Notes: generated by a model not told the origin, from the sequence alone. 64,000 bases of DNA from JAVVHH01 sp964613945 (GCA_964613945.1 CAZTJC010000013.1:1-64000); one strand, 5' to 3'; shown: positions 32,645 through 42,540, counted from the first letter of the stretch. Made by a program: numbers and translations.

Positions 32645-34117
32645 TCAGGACCGTTGCAGCAGACTCCGCAGGTCGCGGACGTTATCCAGGCTTTCCAAGG
32701 CGAATACCCGGGTGACGAGGGCATTCGTCTGGTCCTTGCCGATGATGGGCTCGCAGAGGTCGCGCGCCTTGCGGATGATCTCGTCGCGCGGCATCGGGTT
32801 GTCCACGGTGCCGCGCACGGCGGTGACGCGGTCGCGGAGCACGGTGCCGTCGTTGAGGGTGATCTCCACGATGGCCTGGCGGGCCGGCTCCAGTTTCTCC
32901 AACTCCTCGTCCTCGACCAGCTGGACTTTGGCACGCTGGCGCAGGACGGCCGGGTCGCTCATGCGGGGCTGGTCGTGCGCGGCCGCGAACGATGCCGTCC
33001 TGTCCAGCAGCATCACCGCGATCATGTGCTGCAGGCAGATGTCCGGCATGTCGCGGTTGTTGACGGTGCGGGCCTCCGTGTGCGCCAGGCGGACGACGAT
33101 CGTCTTCACCTCGTCGGGGCTGACCTGGCGCTTGGCGAAGATGTTGGACATGGCGTCGAGCGGCGCCTGGATGGGCGACCCCACCGTCCATTTCTTGATG
33201 TTGGTGCGGGCGATCTCGAAGCGCTGGCCGAGTTGCTCCACCATCTCCTGCGGCCGGGCATCGGGGGCATAGGCCTCGAAGTAGTTGTCCGGCCCGGAGA
33301 AGATGTCGTCGACGCCGGTGAAGCCCGACTGCACGGCAAGGGCCGCGGTGACGCCGCCGCGCGCCGGCATGCCGGCGAACACGAAGGACTTCTCGATGTG
33401 GGAGGTGTCGCGGGCCCAGGCACCGATGCCGGAGGATTGCTGCGACGTGTAGTCCAGCAGCCAGCGCATCCCCTGCGGGTCCAGCCGGGCCAGCGACCCG
33501 GCGGCTGCCGCGGCGGCGAAAATTCCGGCGATGGAATGGGTCGCCTTGTGGCTGGTGTTGCGGAACTGCACGGCGCCGAAGCTGAGGGTGACGCGCGGGC
33601 CGATGTCGTATCCCAGCGTCACGGCGCGCAGGAAGCGTGTGCCGCTGGCGCCGAACTTCTCGCCCACGGCCAGGGCGGCGGGAATCACGGCGCAGCCGGG
33701 ATGGGATTGCGAGAACTCGTTGGAATCGTCGGTCTCGTCGGAATGCGCCAGCATGCCGTTCACCAGCGCCGCTTCCATCGGGTTGGCCGTCAGCTTGGAG
33801 GCGGCGATCGTCGCCGTGGTGTCACCGGCGTAGTCGCGGGCGAATTTGAGCGCGGCCTGCGCGGGCGGCAGCTCCGAGCCGGAGATCATGGCGGCGAAGG
33901 TATCCAGGATGTGATGCTTGGCCTTTTCGACGACCTCCTCCGGCAAGGCCTGGTCGCCGGCCGCCGCCATGTAGCCGCTCAACGTCGTCATGAGAGGGCT
34001 GACCGGCACCGAAGCGGCGACGCCTCTCGGTGACAGGAGGGACGTGCCGAGCATCGTGCCGCTGCCGAGAAGCAGGGCGCGCCGGTCCAATGCTGTGCGA
34101 TGGTTTGATGGCGTCAT
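32645..34117 (-). CDS. MmgE/PrpD family protein with signal peptide (first copy)
   Basis: This 490-residue member of the MmgE/PrpD family has HHILDTFAAMISGSELPP, NGMLAHSDETDDSNEF, SHPGCAVIPAALA and FVFAGMPARGGVTAALA. It begins with LDRRALLLGSGTMLG, a Tat-like leader, so like the next gene it appears to be secreted to the periplasm. ATG 34117 follows GGGAGGA. It heads the unit that ends with the orphan binding protein. The two PrpD proteins are clearly paralogs but diverged. Confidence 0.85.
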   Translation of the reverse strand: MTPSNHRTALDRRALLLGSGTMLGTSLLSPRGVAASVPVSPLMTTLSGYMAAAGDQALPEEVVEKAKHHILDTFAAMISGSELPPAQAALKFARDYAGDTTATIAASKLTANPMEAALVNGMLAHSDETDDSNEFSQSHPGCAVIPAALAVGEKFGASGTRFLRAVTLGYDIGPRVTLSFGAVQFRNTSHKATHSIAGIFAAAAAAGSLARLDPQGMRWLLDYTSQQSSGIGAWARDTSHIEKSFVFAGMPARGGVTAALAVQSGFTGVDDIFSGPDNYFEAYAPDARPQEMVEQLGQRFEIARTNIKKWTVGSPIQAPLDAMSNIFAKRQVSPDEVKTIVVRLAHTEARTVNNRDMPDICLQHMIAVMLLDRTASFAAAHDQPRMSDPAVLRQRAKVQLVEDEELEKLEPARQAIVEITLNDGTVLRDRVTAVRGTVDNPMPRDEIIRKARDLCEPIIGKDQTNALVTRVFALESLDNVRDLRSLLQRS

Positions 34118-34202
34118 GCTGTCCTCCCGTGCCGCCCGTTTCGCAAGGGAGCGGCTTGGCGGGCAGTTACCGAGAGAACGATGGGGATGTCGAGATCAGG
34201 GC

Positions 34203-34961
34203 TCAGCAATCGGGTGGCGAAGACGAAGGCGTCGCGTCCTGTGCCGGCGTGTGCTGGCGCTGGCCGTAGGGGCATAAGTCCAGCAGTACGCAGCGGTCGC
34301 AGGCGGGTTTCTGGAAGAAGCAGCACCGCTGGCCGTGCAGCATCAGCACCTCGTGATTGTCGTACAGCTGTTGAGCGTCCCAATCGGGCGGCAGCTGTGC
34401 CGCCAGCACCGCGTGCGACGGGCCGACTGCCAGCTTGCTGCCGATCAGCCCGGTGCGCGCCGCGACCCGGTGATGATGGCTGTCCACCGGCAGCGCCGCG
34501 CGGCGGAGGGTGGAGAAGGACAGCACGGCGGCGCTGGTCTTGGGGCCGACGCCGGGAAGCGCTTCCAGCCAGGCCCGTGCCTCGGGCACGGGTACGTCGC
34601 CCAAGAAGTCCAGCGACCAGTCGCCGCAGGTGGCGTGGACGGCGCGAAGCACCTCCTGAATGCGGGGTGCCTTTTGTTCCGGCCAGGTCACGCCGGCAAT
34701 GGCGTCTTGCACCGCCGGCTCCGGCGCAGTGGCCACCGCCGCCCAGTCCGGGAAGCGGCGCCGCAATTCCTTGAAGGCCCGGCCGCTATCGGCGTTGCGC
34801 GTCCGGTGCGACAGCAGCGAGGACACCAGTTCGCTCAGCGGGTCCAGGCTGTGGAAATAGGCGATCGGGCATCCATAGAGGTGGCACAGGCGTCGATGCA
34901 CCTCCAGCGCCTTGGCTCGCAGCGTGTCCGATGCGGTCGTCGGTTGTGCGAGTGTTTGCAT
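34203..34961 (-). CDS. Endonuclease III-like DNA glycosylase
   Basis: The 252-residue protein has a helix-hairpin-helix LEALPGVGPKTSAAVL with the catalytic Lys, VDSHHHRVAAR with the catalytic Asp, and a full [4Fe-4S] loop C-x6-C-x2-C-x5-C near the C-terminus (CFFQKPACDRCVLLDLC). These features identify an Nth-family base-excision glycosylase for oxidised pyrimidines. Its SHHHR replaces the more usual THVHR. It is encoded alone between unrelated genes. A fairly polar N-terminal tail of about 15 residues precedes the fold. Confidence 0.9.
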   Translation of the reverse strand: MQTLAQPTTASDTLRAKALEVHRRLCHLYGCPIAYFHSLDPLSELVSSLLSHRTRNADSGRAFKELRRRFPDWAAVATAPEPAVQDAIAGVTWPEQKAPRIQEVLRAVHATCGDWSLDFLGDVPVPEARAWLEALPGVGPKTSAAVLSFSTLRRAALPVDSHHHRVAARTGLIGSKLAVGPSHAVLAAQLPPDWDAQQLYDNHEVLMLHGQRCCFFQKPACDRCVLLDLCPYGQRQHTPAQDATPSSSPPDC

Positions 34962-35031
34962 GGAGGATGTAATGCGGCGCCGGACCGTGCAGTTCCTTGC
35001 CCGGTCCGGCGGAGAGCGACAGCAGTCTCTG

Positions 35032-36633
35032 CTACTTCGTCAGCACCTTGGCCGCCGAGCATGACCAACTCGAAGCGGCGGCCATGTCGCCGGTGCCGTC
35101 GTATTTCGCCGCTTCCGGGTAACGGCAGAGCGGCATCGCACGTTGGACCGGCTGGTCGGGCGAGGTCTTGGCCGGGATCGCATCCGGGGCGACGCCGTGT
35201 TCGACCCATTGCTCGAGCGCGGCGAGGGTATCGAACTGGTTCGGCCCGGCGCCGGCGCGGCAGTGATGCATGCCGGGCACGAGGAACAAGGCGGCGTTGG
35301 CGGCGTCGCCGTTCCCGTGTGCGTTCAGCTCGTCCATGAAAGCGACCGTGCGGAAGGGCGAGATGCCGGGGTCGCTGAAGCCGTGATAGAAGATGATCTT
35401 CTTGCCGGCGTGCAGGAACGGCTCCAGCGCCTTCGGATCGCGGGTGTTGATGCCGTCATAGGCCCGATCAAACGCCGCCAGCGCCGCGTCGCCGACGATG
35501 CCGGTTTTCGGATCGACGTCGAACTTGGCGAACGCGGCGCCCTCCCCTTGGCCCAACCAGTAGGCGAGGACCTGGTTGCCGTAGCGCCACGATTCCGGCG
35601 ATGCGTCCGGATCGGCGATCCAGGGCGTCGCGACGTGCGCGAGGTCGGGCGCTGCCTTGCCGATGCCCCAGAGCGACATGCCGCTGGGCCCCGAGAGGTT
35701 GGTTGCGGGCAGCGACGGATAGATGACGTCGCCCTTGGCGTTGCGTACCGGCTGCAGATAGGTCGTCAGGGTCTGCACCTGGACCGGCGACAGGCAGTCG
35801 GCGGTTTGTCCGGGCGCGCATTGCAGGGTTTGGGGGCGAAAGTCGCACTGGCGCGGGTCTTGGACCAGCCCGTCCTTCGTGCCATCCGCGGCGTCGCAGG
35901 AGCGCATGACGGCTTGATCGACGACCTGCAGCAGCGCTGGCGGAATCCAGGCACCCGGCGTCGAGAGCAGCCATTTCTGTAGGGAAAGGCGGGTGATGTT
36001 GGAGCGGTAGTCCATGGCCGGGTCGCCGGCGATGATGCCGTCGAAGTCTTGCGGGTAGCGTTCGGCTTCCATCATGGCCATGCGGCCGCCGGTGGAGCAG
36101 CCGTCGAAGTAGGCATGGGAGATGTTGGCGCCGTAATAGGCCTGGACGAGTTGCTTGGCCGTTTCGGTGACGTTGTGGGTGGCGCGGTGAAAGAAATCGG
36201 TCACCTTGGCCGGGTCGCGGTGGCCGCTGGCGTCGACGACGAAGCTGGCGTTGAAGGTGCCGCCGGTATGGCCGGTGTCGCTGACGATGGTGGCGTAGCC
36301 CTTGGGGAGAGCGGAGGCGCGGTCGATCGTGTTGGTGGAGGCTTGCAGGCTGCCGGCATTGCCGCCGTTGCCCATCACCAGCAGCCGTTGCTGCCAGGCG
36401 GCGGGCAGTGCCAGCTCGAAATGCGCTGAGCCGTCCGGCACGTTGTCGCCATGGGTGGTGATCGCGCCGTCGACGCGGCAATAGGCGGGATCGGCGTTGG
36501 TGGCGGCGACCGGGGTGGCGGCGGCGATCGCCACGCCCGGGACGTTGAGGGCGGTCAGCGCTTCCGTGCTGCACGTCGCGGCGTGGGCTGGCAGCGCTGC
36601 CAGCAGGCCGAGTGCCAGAATGGCTTTTGCCAT
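35032..36633 (-). CDS. Tannase/feruloyl esterase family protein
   Basis: The 533-residue secreted esterase has a signal sequence ending near AHAATC, the nucleophile box DGCSTGGRM (about residue 175), Asp in GDPAMDY context and a late His in GMHHCRAG. Cysteine pairs flanking the nucleophile and the His follow the tannase pattern. It probably hydrolyses ester bonds of plant phenolics. ATG 36633 follows GGGGAG. It is divergent from the DUF5666-like gene across 152 bp. No neighbouring aromatic catabolic genes are directly linked. Confidence 0.87.
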   Translation of the reverse strand: MAKAILALGLLAALPAHAATCSTEALTALNVPGVAIAAATPVAATNADPAYCRVDGAITTHGDNVPDGSAHFELALPAAWQQRLLVMGNGGNAGSLQASTNTIDRASALPKGYATIVSDTGHTGGTFNASFVVDASGHRDPAKVTDFFHRATHNVTETAKQLVQAYYGANISHAYFDGCSTGGRMAMMEAERYPQDFDGIIAGDPAMDYRSNITRLSLQKWLLSTPGAWIPPALLQVVDQAVMRSCDAADGTKDGLVQDPRQCDFRPQTLQCAPGQTADCLSPVQVQTLTTYLQPVRNAKGDVIYPSLPATNLSGPSGMSLWGIGKAAPDLAHVATPWIADPDASPESWRYGNQVLAYWLGQGEGAAFAKFDVDPKTGIVGDAALAAFDRAYDGINTRDPKALEPFLHAGKKIIFYHGFSDPGISPFRTVAFMDELNAHGNGDAANAALFLVPGMHHCRAGAGPNQFDTLAALEQWVEHGVAPDAIPAKTSPDQPVQRAMPLCRYPEAAKYDGTGDMAAASSWSCSAAKVLTK

Positions 36634-36785
36634 GTTGTTCTCCCCAAAGCGTTGGCCGATCGTGGCGGACGTCGGCGCCGTGCGCCTGCTTACCACGGTC
36701 GGTGCCATTCCCGAACAAGCGGAGAATGGTTTGCGTCGCCGCGGGCGCAGGCGGAGAGTGGGGCGATCGACTCTGAGGCACACGC
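36634..36785. promoter_or_regulatory. Divergent intergenic region, no clear sites
   Basis: The 152-bp space between the esterase gene and the secreted beta-repeat gene should hold both promoters. I saw no convincing promoter boxes or repeats. Confidence 0.3.
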
Positions 36786-37409
36786 ATGCGCTACGGCTCC
36801 AAGCTCGTTCTGTTCGGTTTCGGCATGGCCCTGTCGGCCACCCTGGCGACGATGCCGGCGTTTGCACAATCGGGCGCGGGACGACTGCGCGGCACGGTCG
36901 ACAGCGTCGGCCCCGACGGGCTGGACATGACCACCCGGAGCGGGACCAAGGCGCACGTCATCGTGCCCGCAAGCGTTCGCGTCACCTTTGTCGTTGCGGC
37001 GAAGATGGCCGACATCCAGCCCGGCAGCTACATCGGCACGGCGGCGACGCGGGAGCCGGATGGCACGTTGCGCGCGCTGGAGGTGCATGTGTTTCCGCCG
37101 AGCATGCGCGGGCGGGGCGAGGGTTTTCGCCCGTTCGACGTCGAAGGTGGCGGAGAGGCCACGATGACGAACGGGACCGTGGGCAATCTGGTGACGACGG
37201 CCGGGCGGGTCGCGACGGTGAAGTATGGGAGTGGGGAGAAGCAGGTGCTGATCCCGGACGACGTTCCGATCGTGTCGTTCGAGGATGCGGACCGATCAGC
37301 GCTGCAACCCGGCGCGAAGATCATCGTCAGCGGCAGCCGGGGCGATGACGGAACCCTGTCGGCGGCCACGATCAACGTCGGCAAGGATGGGCTGACGCCG
37401 CCGATGTAG
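36786..37409 (+). CDS. Secreted protein with two DUF5666-like beta repeats
   Basis: The 207-residue product has a signal peptide (LVLFGFGMALSATLATMPAFAQS) of about 28 residues. Two similar modules follow, each with an opening strand, an alternating basic strand and a Gly-Asp-Gly-Thr-Leu turn: GRLRGTVDSVGPDG...EPDGTLRALEV and GTVGNLVTTAGR...GDDGTLSAATI. That pattern fits DUF5666-type OB-like repeats, often found in secreted or periplasmic proteins of unknown role. ATG 36786 is the only sensible start. It is followed by hyuAB after 65 bp but function is not obviously linked. Confidence 0.7.
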   Translation: MRYGSKLVLFGFGMALSATLATMPAFAQSGAGRLRGTVDSVGPDGLDMTTRSGTKAHVIVPASVRVTFVVAAKMADIQPGSYIGTAATREPDGTLRALEVHVFPPSMRGRGEGFRPFDVEGGGEATMTNGTVGNLVTTAGRVATVKYGSGEKQVLIPDDVPIVSFEDADRSALQPGAKIIVSGSRGDDGTLSAATINVGKDGLTPPM

Positions 37410-37474
37410 CTCCGGGAGCTTCACTGCCCGCCTTTGTCCGACACTCTCCCGCCATCCAAGGAACTTGAAAACCA

Positions 37475-40400
37475 GTGAACATCCGTATCGGCATCGACAT
37501 CGGCGGCACCTTCACCGACCTGCAAATCCTCGATGAGACCACCGGCGTCCTGAACAGCCTCAAGACGCCGACCACGCCCGGGGATCCCTCGATCGGGTTG
37601 CTGACGGGCATCACCGAGGCTGCGGCGCGGTTCGGGTTCGCCATCGGCGACGTGCGGCTGTTGCTGCACGGGACCACCATCGCCACCAATGCCGTGCTGG
37701 AGCGAAAGCTGGCGCGCGGATTGTTGTTCACGACGGACGGGTTTCGCGACGTGCTGGAGATCGGGCGGCATGCGCGGCGCGACGTTTATGGACTTCGGCC
37801 GCAGGTGGAACCGCCGCTGATCCCGCGCGACCGGCGATTGGGGGTGGCCGAGCGGATGCACGCGGACGGCTCCGTCGAGCGGGCGCTGACGGCCGAGGCG
37901 CTGGAGGCGGCCGTCGATGCGGTGCGCCGGATCGGGCCGGAAACGGTCGCCATCTGCCTGCTGAACGCCAACGTCGACCCGGTGCACGAATATCGGCTGC
38001 GGGATCATCTGCTGGCGGTGTTTCCGGATCTGCCGATCTCCGTCTCCGCCGAGGTGAGCCCGGAGATCCGCGAATTCGAGCGCAGTTCGACCACGGTGCT
38101 GAACGCACTGCTGGTGCCGATCGTGCGGTCTTATCTCGATCGGCTGCAGCATCGATTGGCGGAAAGCGGCGTGTCGGCCCGGCTGCTGCTGGTGCAGTCG
38201 AATGGCGGCGTGTGCAGTGCGGCCATCGCCAGCCAGCAGCCGGTGCGGCTGCTGTTGTCCGGCCCGAGCGGTGGCGCGTTGGCGGCGCAGCTTGCGTCCG
38301 AGCGCCTGGGGCTGCCCAATCTGGTCGGCATCGACATGGGCGGCACCAGTTTCGACGTGTGCGTGGTCGGCGACGGCCGGGTCACGTCGATGACGCAGGG
38401 CGAGATCGACGGGCTGCCGGTGCGGCTGCCGATGGTGGAGATCCGCACCATCGGCGCCGGCGGGGGCTCGATCGCGTCGGTGTTGCCGGGGGAACGGTTG
38501 ATCGTCGGGCCGGAGAGCGCTGGGGCGCGGCCGGGGCCGGTGTGTTACGGCCATGGCGGCACGCGGCCGACGGTCACGGATGCCAATCTGGTGCTGGGGC
38601 GTCTGGATGCCGGGTTCTTCCTGGGCGGCAAGTTCGCCCTGGATGGCGCGGGGGCGCGGTCGGCCTTGGCCAGCGAGATCGGCGAACGGCTGTCGCTGGA
38701 CGTCGAAGCGGCGGCGGAAGGGCTGCTGACGCTGACCAATGCCAGCCTGGCGGCTGCGATCCGGCTGAGCCTGTTCGAGAAGGGGCTCGATCCCCGGCAG
38801 TTCGGGCTGTTGTCGTTCGGGGGCGCCGGCGGGCTGCATGCCATCGACGTCGCCGACGAACTCGGGGTCGACCGCGTCGTGTTTCCGGCCGATGCCAGCA
38901 CGTTTTCGGCGAGCGGCATCCTGCGCTCCGACATCATGCACGACCTGGCCAGCAGCCGCATCATGCGCGCTGGACCCGCGGTCATGCCGGAGCTGACCAG
39001 GGCGTGCGCGGCGCTGCGGGAGCAAGGCAATGCGTTGCTCGAGCAGGACGGCGTCACCCCGGACCGTCGGGTGCTGCGCTTTGCCGCCGACATGCGTTAT
39101 CACGGCCAGGCCTTCGAGCTGGTGGTGCCGTGGGAGGATATCGGTTCCCTCGATGCCTTGCTGGAGCGCTTTCACGCCATCCACGAGCAGCGTTTCTCCT
39201 ATGCCAACCCGGACGACGCGGTGGAGATCGTGACGCTGCGCCTTTCCGCCATCGGCAAACTGCCGGAGGTCGCCATCGTTCGTGACCTCGCCTCCATGGA
39301 GGCGGCGGGGTCGCGTCGGCGACCGATGTTCCTTGCCGGTCGCTGGCAGGACGTCGCCGTGCATCGCCGGGGCGCGCTGACCGGGTCGATTGAGGGGCCG
39401 GCGCTGATCGAGGAGGCCTACACGACGGTGTTCATCGGCACCGGCTGGCGGTGCGCGCCCGATCCGGGTGGCGACCTGATTGCCGAGCGCATTAAAGCCG
39501 AGGCAGGGAATAACAGCTCGTCCGCGATCGGCACGATCGAGCTCGAGATCATGCGCAACGCCCTGACCGCGGCGGCGGCGGAGATGGACGTCACGATCTG
39601 GCGCACCAGCCGATCCACGATCGTTCGCGAACTGCTCGACTATTCCACTGCCATCTTCACCGCCGGGGGCGACAACGTGGCGCAATCGGCGCGCATCCCG
39701 CAGCACCTCAATTCGATGGGCGCCGGGCTGCAGGCGATCCTGCGCGACTTCATTCCGGCCGAGACGTGGCGGGATGGCGACGTGGTGATCACCAACGACC
39801 CGTATTGCGGCGGGCAGCACATCCCCGACATCCTGGCGTTCCGGCCGGTGATGGCCGGTGGCGTGCTGGTGGCCATCGTCGGCACGCTTTGCCACCACCT
39901 CGACATGGGCGGCATCGCGGCCGGCAGCTACGGGGCCAATGCCACCGAGATATTCCAGGAAGGGCTGCGCATCCCACCGATGACCTTGGTGCGCGGCGGG
40001 GTGATGAACCAGGAGGTGCTGGCCATGATGCGCCAGAACGTGCGGCGGCCCGACATGCTGTGGGGCGACCTGCAGGCGCAGCTCGCGTCGCTGGCGGTGG
40101 GCGTCGCCAACGTGATCAAGCTATGCGAGCGCTATGGCGGGCCGACGCTGGTGTCGGCGTGCGGGCGCATGCTCGACAGCTCGGAGGCCGCCATGCGCGG
40201 CGTGATCGGGCGCATGCCGGACGGGACCTACACGTTCGAGGACTTCATCGACGATGACGGGCTGACCGACACGCCGATCCGCATCCATGCCGCGATCGAG
40301 ATCGCGGGCGACGAGATGGTGGTCGACCTCACCGGCTCCGGCGCGCAGGCGCTGGGTCCGATCAATGCGACGCTGGCCTCGGCCAGTTCGGCCGTGTCCT

Positions 40401-41155
40401 ACGCGGTGATGGCGTGCGCGGATCAGCCGATCCCGGCCAATGCCGGCTGCTACCGGCCGGTGCGCGTGATCGCCCGCGAGGGTACCATTGTGCATGCTCG
40501 ACATCCGGCGCCGGTCGCCAACCGGATCGCCACGACGCATCGGTTGGCCACCACGCTGCTCGGGGCGCTGCACGGGGCGGTGCCAGACCGCGTGCCGGCG
40601 GCTTATTACGGCGTCAGCTACGTTTGCACGTTCCAGACCATCGGCGAGGACGATCGCCGCAGCGTCCTGGTCGAGATCGAGGTCGGCGGCGGCGGCGGGC
40701 ATCCGGCGCAGGACGGGTTGAACGGGTATTCCAGCGGCATGCACAACAACGCCAACATTCCGGTGGAGATGATCGAAAGCGAGCTGCCGCTCAGCATCGT
40801 CGAATACGGCGTTCTGCCCAATACCGCCGGGGCCGGGCGGTTCCGCGGCGGAATGGGGCTGGTCCGGGCGTGGCGGGTGGATTGCCCGGAAGCCGTGTTC
40901 ACCGCCAACCTGGAGCGGTTCAAGTTTCGCCCATACGGCTTGGCGGGCGGGGAGCCCGGCTCAGCGGGCCGGCTCAGCCTGTTGCGCGATGGGCAGACGC
41001 AGAGTTTGGGGTCGAAAGTCGGCAATTTGCGGCTGCGGCGCGGCGACGTCATTCGGCTGGAGACGTCGGGCGGCGGCGGGTTCGGCGACAAGGCGGACCG
41101 TCCGGAGGCCGCGGTGCAGATGGATCGGGAGCGGGGCTACATCGACCGCTGGTGA
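37475..41155 (+). CDS. Fused hydantoinase/5-oxoprolinase (HyuA-HyuB)
   Basis: The 1226-residue protein joins HyuA (about 1-680) and HyuB (about 690-1225). The HyuA part opens with GIDIGGTFTDLQ, contains HGTTIATNAVLER and the ATP-binding DMGGTSFDV, and ends near GPALIEEAYTTVF. The HyuB part has IELEIMRNAL, NDPYCGGQHIPD, and the C-terminal GGGGFGDKADRP. ATP-dependent hydrolysis or carboxylation of a cyclic amide such as 5-oxoproline or an N-substituted hydantoin is likely. GTG 37475 is the probable start. Bacterial versions are often two genes; this one is fused as in eukaryotic 5-oxoprolinase. The next gene follows by 55 bp. Confidence 0.9.
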   Translation: MNIRIGIDIGGTFTDLQILDETTGVLNSLKTPTTPGDPSIGLLTGITEAAARFGFAIGDVRLLLHGTTIATNAVLERKLARGLLFTTDGFRDVLEIGRHARRDVYGLRPQVEPPLIPRDRRLGVAERMHADGSVERALTAEALEAAVDAVRRIGPETVAICLLNANVDPVHEYRLRDHLLAVFPDLPISVSAEVSPEIREFERSSTTVLNALLVPIVRSYLDRLQHRLAESGVSARLLLVQSNGGVCSAAIASQQPVRLLLSGPSGGALAAQLASERLGLPNLVGIDMGGTSFDVCVVGDGRVTSMTQGEIDGLPVRLPMVEIRTIGAGGGSIASVLPGERLIVGPESAGARPGPVCYGHGGTRPTVTDANLVLGRLDAGFFLGGKFALDGAGARSALASEIGERLSLDVEAAAEGLLTLTNASLAAAIRLSLFEKGLDPRQFGLLSFGGAGGLHAIDVADELGVDRVVFPADASTFSASGILRSDIMHDLASSRIMRAGPAVMPELTRACAALREQGNALLEQDGVTPDRRVLRFAADMRYHGQAFELVVPWEDIGSLDALLERFHAIHEQRFSYANPDDAVEIVTLRLSAIGKLPEVAIVRDLASMEAAGSRRRPMFLAGRWQDVAVHRRGALTGSIEGPALIEEAYTTVFIGTGWRCAPDPGGDLIAERIKAEAGNNSSSAIGTIELEIMRNALTAAAAEMDVTIWRTSRSTIVRELLDYSTAIFTAGGDNVAQSARIPQHLNSMGAGLQAILRDFIPAETWRDGDVVITNDPYCGGQHIPDILAFRPVMAGGVLVAIVGTLCHHLDMGGIAAGSYGANATEIFQEGLRIPPMTLVRGGVMNQEVLAMMRQNVRRPDMLWGDLQAQLASLAVGVANVIKLCERYGGPTLVSACGRMLDSSEAAMRGVIGRMPDGTYTFEDFIDDDGLTDTPIRIHAAIEIAGDEMVVDLTGSGAQALGPINATLASASSAVSYAVMACADQPIPANAGCYRPVRVIAREGTIVHARHPAPVANRIATTHRLATTLLGALHGAVPDRVPAAYYGVSYVCTFQTIGEDDRRSVLVEIEVGGGGGHPAQDGLNGYSSGMHNNANIPVEMIESELPLSIVEYGVLPNTAGAGRFRGGMGLVRAWRVDCPEAVFTANLERFKFRPYGLAGGEPGSAGRLSLLRDGQTQSLGSKVGNLRLRRGDVIRLETSGGGGFGDKADRPEAAVQMDRERGYIDRW

Positions 41156-41210
41156 ACACGGGCTCCGCGGGCTGCTCGATCTACACCGGAAACAAAGCAA
41201 GGGGAAAACC

Positions 41211-42182
41211 ATGCGCGCCATGATCATTACCGATAGCGGGTTGGAATTGCGCGAGGTGCCGACGCCCCGGCCTGGGCCGGACGAGGTGCTGGTGCGGGTG
41301 CATGCCGCCGGGCTGAACCGCGCCGAGCTGGCCATGGCGGCGGGCCATGCGCATGGCAGCCACGGCGGGGCCGGGGCTGGGATCGGCCTGGAATGGTCGG
41401 GCGAAGTGGCCGCCATCGGCGCCAACGTCACCGAGGTCAAGCCGGGCGACCGCGTGATGGCGTCCGGCAACGGTGGCTATGCCGAGTATGCGGTGACCGA
41501 CCGGGGCCGGGTATGCCCGGTTCCGGACAGCAACATGGGATGGGTTCAGGCCGCTACGCTGCCGATCGCGCTGCAAACCATGCACGACGCACTGGTGACC
41601 AACGGCGCCTTGCAGGCGGGACAGGCGGTGCTGATCCAGGGCGCCAGTTCCGGCGTCGGGCTGATGGGGCTGCAGATCGCCCGGGAGTTGGGGGCCGTGA
41701 CGATCCTCGGCGCCTCGCGCAACCCGGCGCATCGCGAGCGGCTGCCGGAGTTCGGAGCCACCGGGGCGATCGATACCGGCGACGAGGGATGGCCGGGCGC
41801 GGTGCTGGACGCCACCGGTGGCGAGGGCGTGGACCTGGTGGTGGACATGGTGTCGGCGGCGGTGTCGCGCGGCAACCTGCAGGCGACGCGGATCAAGGGG
41901 CGCATCGTCAACGTCGGCCGGCTCGGAGGTCAGGTGGGACCGTTCGACTTCGACCTCCATGCCGCGCGCCGGATTTCCTACATCGGCGTCACGTTCCGGA
42001 CTCGCAGCGTCGAGGAAGTGCGCGAGATCAACCGGCGCATGCGGGCGGAGCTGTGGCCGGCGCTGGAGGCGGGACGCCTTGCCCTGCCGGTGGACCGGAT
42101 CTTTCCGCTGGAGGAGGCCAACCAGGCGCTCGAGCACATGCGCGAGAACCGGCACCTCGGCAAGATCGTGCTGACCGTGTGA
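41211..42182 (+). CDS. Quinone oxidoreductase-like MDR protein
   Basis: The 323-residue protein is a zinc-free medium-chain reductase. It has GLEWSGEVAAIG near residue 60, PGDRVMA and the Rossmann glycine motif GASSGVGLMGLQIA at about 145. AAGLNRAEL replaces the alcohol-dehydrogenase zinc site. ATG 41211 follows AAGGGG. It comes after hyuAB in the same direction and could act on the product, or simply reduce quinones or enones. Confidence 0.88.
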   Translation: MRAMIITDSGLELREVPTPRPGPDEVLVRVHAAGLNRAELAMAAGHAHGSHGGAGAGIGLEWSGEVAAIGANVTEVKPGDRVMASGNGGYAEYAVTDRGRVCPVPDSNMGWVQAATLPIALQTMHDALVTNGALQAGQAVLIQGASSGVGLMGLQIARELGAVTILGASRNPAHRERLPEFGATGAIDTGDEGWPGAVLDATGGEGVDLVVDMVSAAVSRGNLQATRIKGRIVNVGRLGGQVGPFDFDLHAARRISYIGVTFRTRSVEEVREINRRMRAELWPALEAGRLALPVDRIFPLEEANQALEHMRENRHLGKIVLTV

Positions 42183-42203
42183 GGTAAGGCGAGCGGCCCG
42201 GGG

Positions 42204-42398
42204 TCAGCGATTGGCGGCTTTGTTGGTTCCGACGTTCTCATGCCACTCGATCGGCAGACCGTCCCACTCGGCCAATTGCTTGCCGGGCCATTTCTTGCGG
42301 ACGTAGACGATGAAGTTGTCGGCGGTGGCCTCGACGTAACCCGACTTGCCGTCGGTCAGCCGCAGGTGCTGCGCCAGCGCGTCGGCCTGCTCCTTCAT
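42204..42398 (-). CDS. Small hypothetical protein
   Basis: The 64-residue product (MKEQADALAQHLRL..., with VEATADNFIVYVRKKWPGKQ and ending TNKAANR) has no family I recognise. It looks globular and charged without a signal or membrane segment. ATG 42398 is chosen; a TTG at 42413 would add five residues. It is convergent with the reductase and divergent from the DHH gene. Codon use is like the neighbours, which supports a real gene. Confidence 0.5.
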   Translation of the reverse strand: MKEQADALAQHLRLTDGKSGYVEATADNFIVYVRKKWPGKQLAEWDGLPIEWHENVGTNKAANR

Positions 42399-42540
42399 GT
42401 ATGTGTCGCTCAAGGCCGTGGGCTCCGTTTATGTGTCACTAGGATGAAGGTGGTGTCGTGTCGGCGTGCTTGCGATCTGCCGAGTGCAGCTAATCGCCTA
42501 TGTGATGCACCCTGGCGGCCCGTCGGTCGTTACAGCTGCC

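Noticed and set aside
40481..40500. Iteron-like sequence in hyuAB (minus strand ATGCACAATGGTACC)
   Set aside because: The spacing between the two conserved blocks is one base too long and the left block is degenerate.
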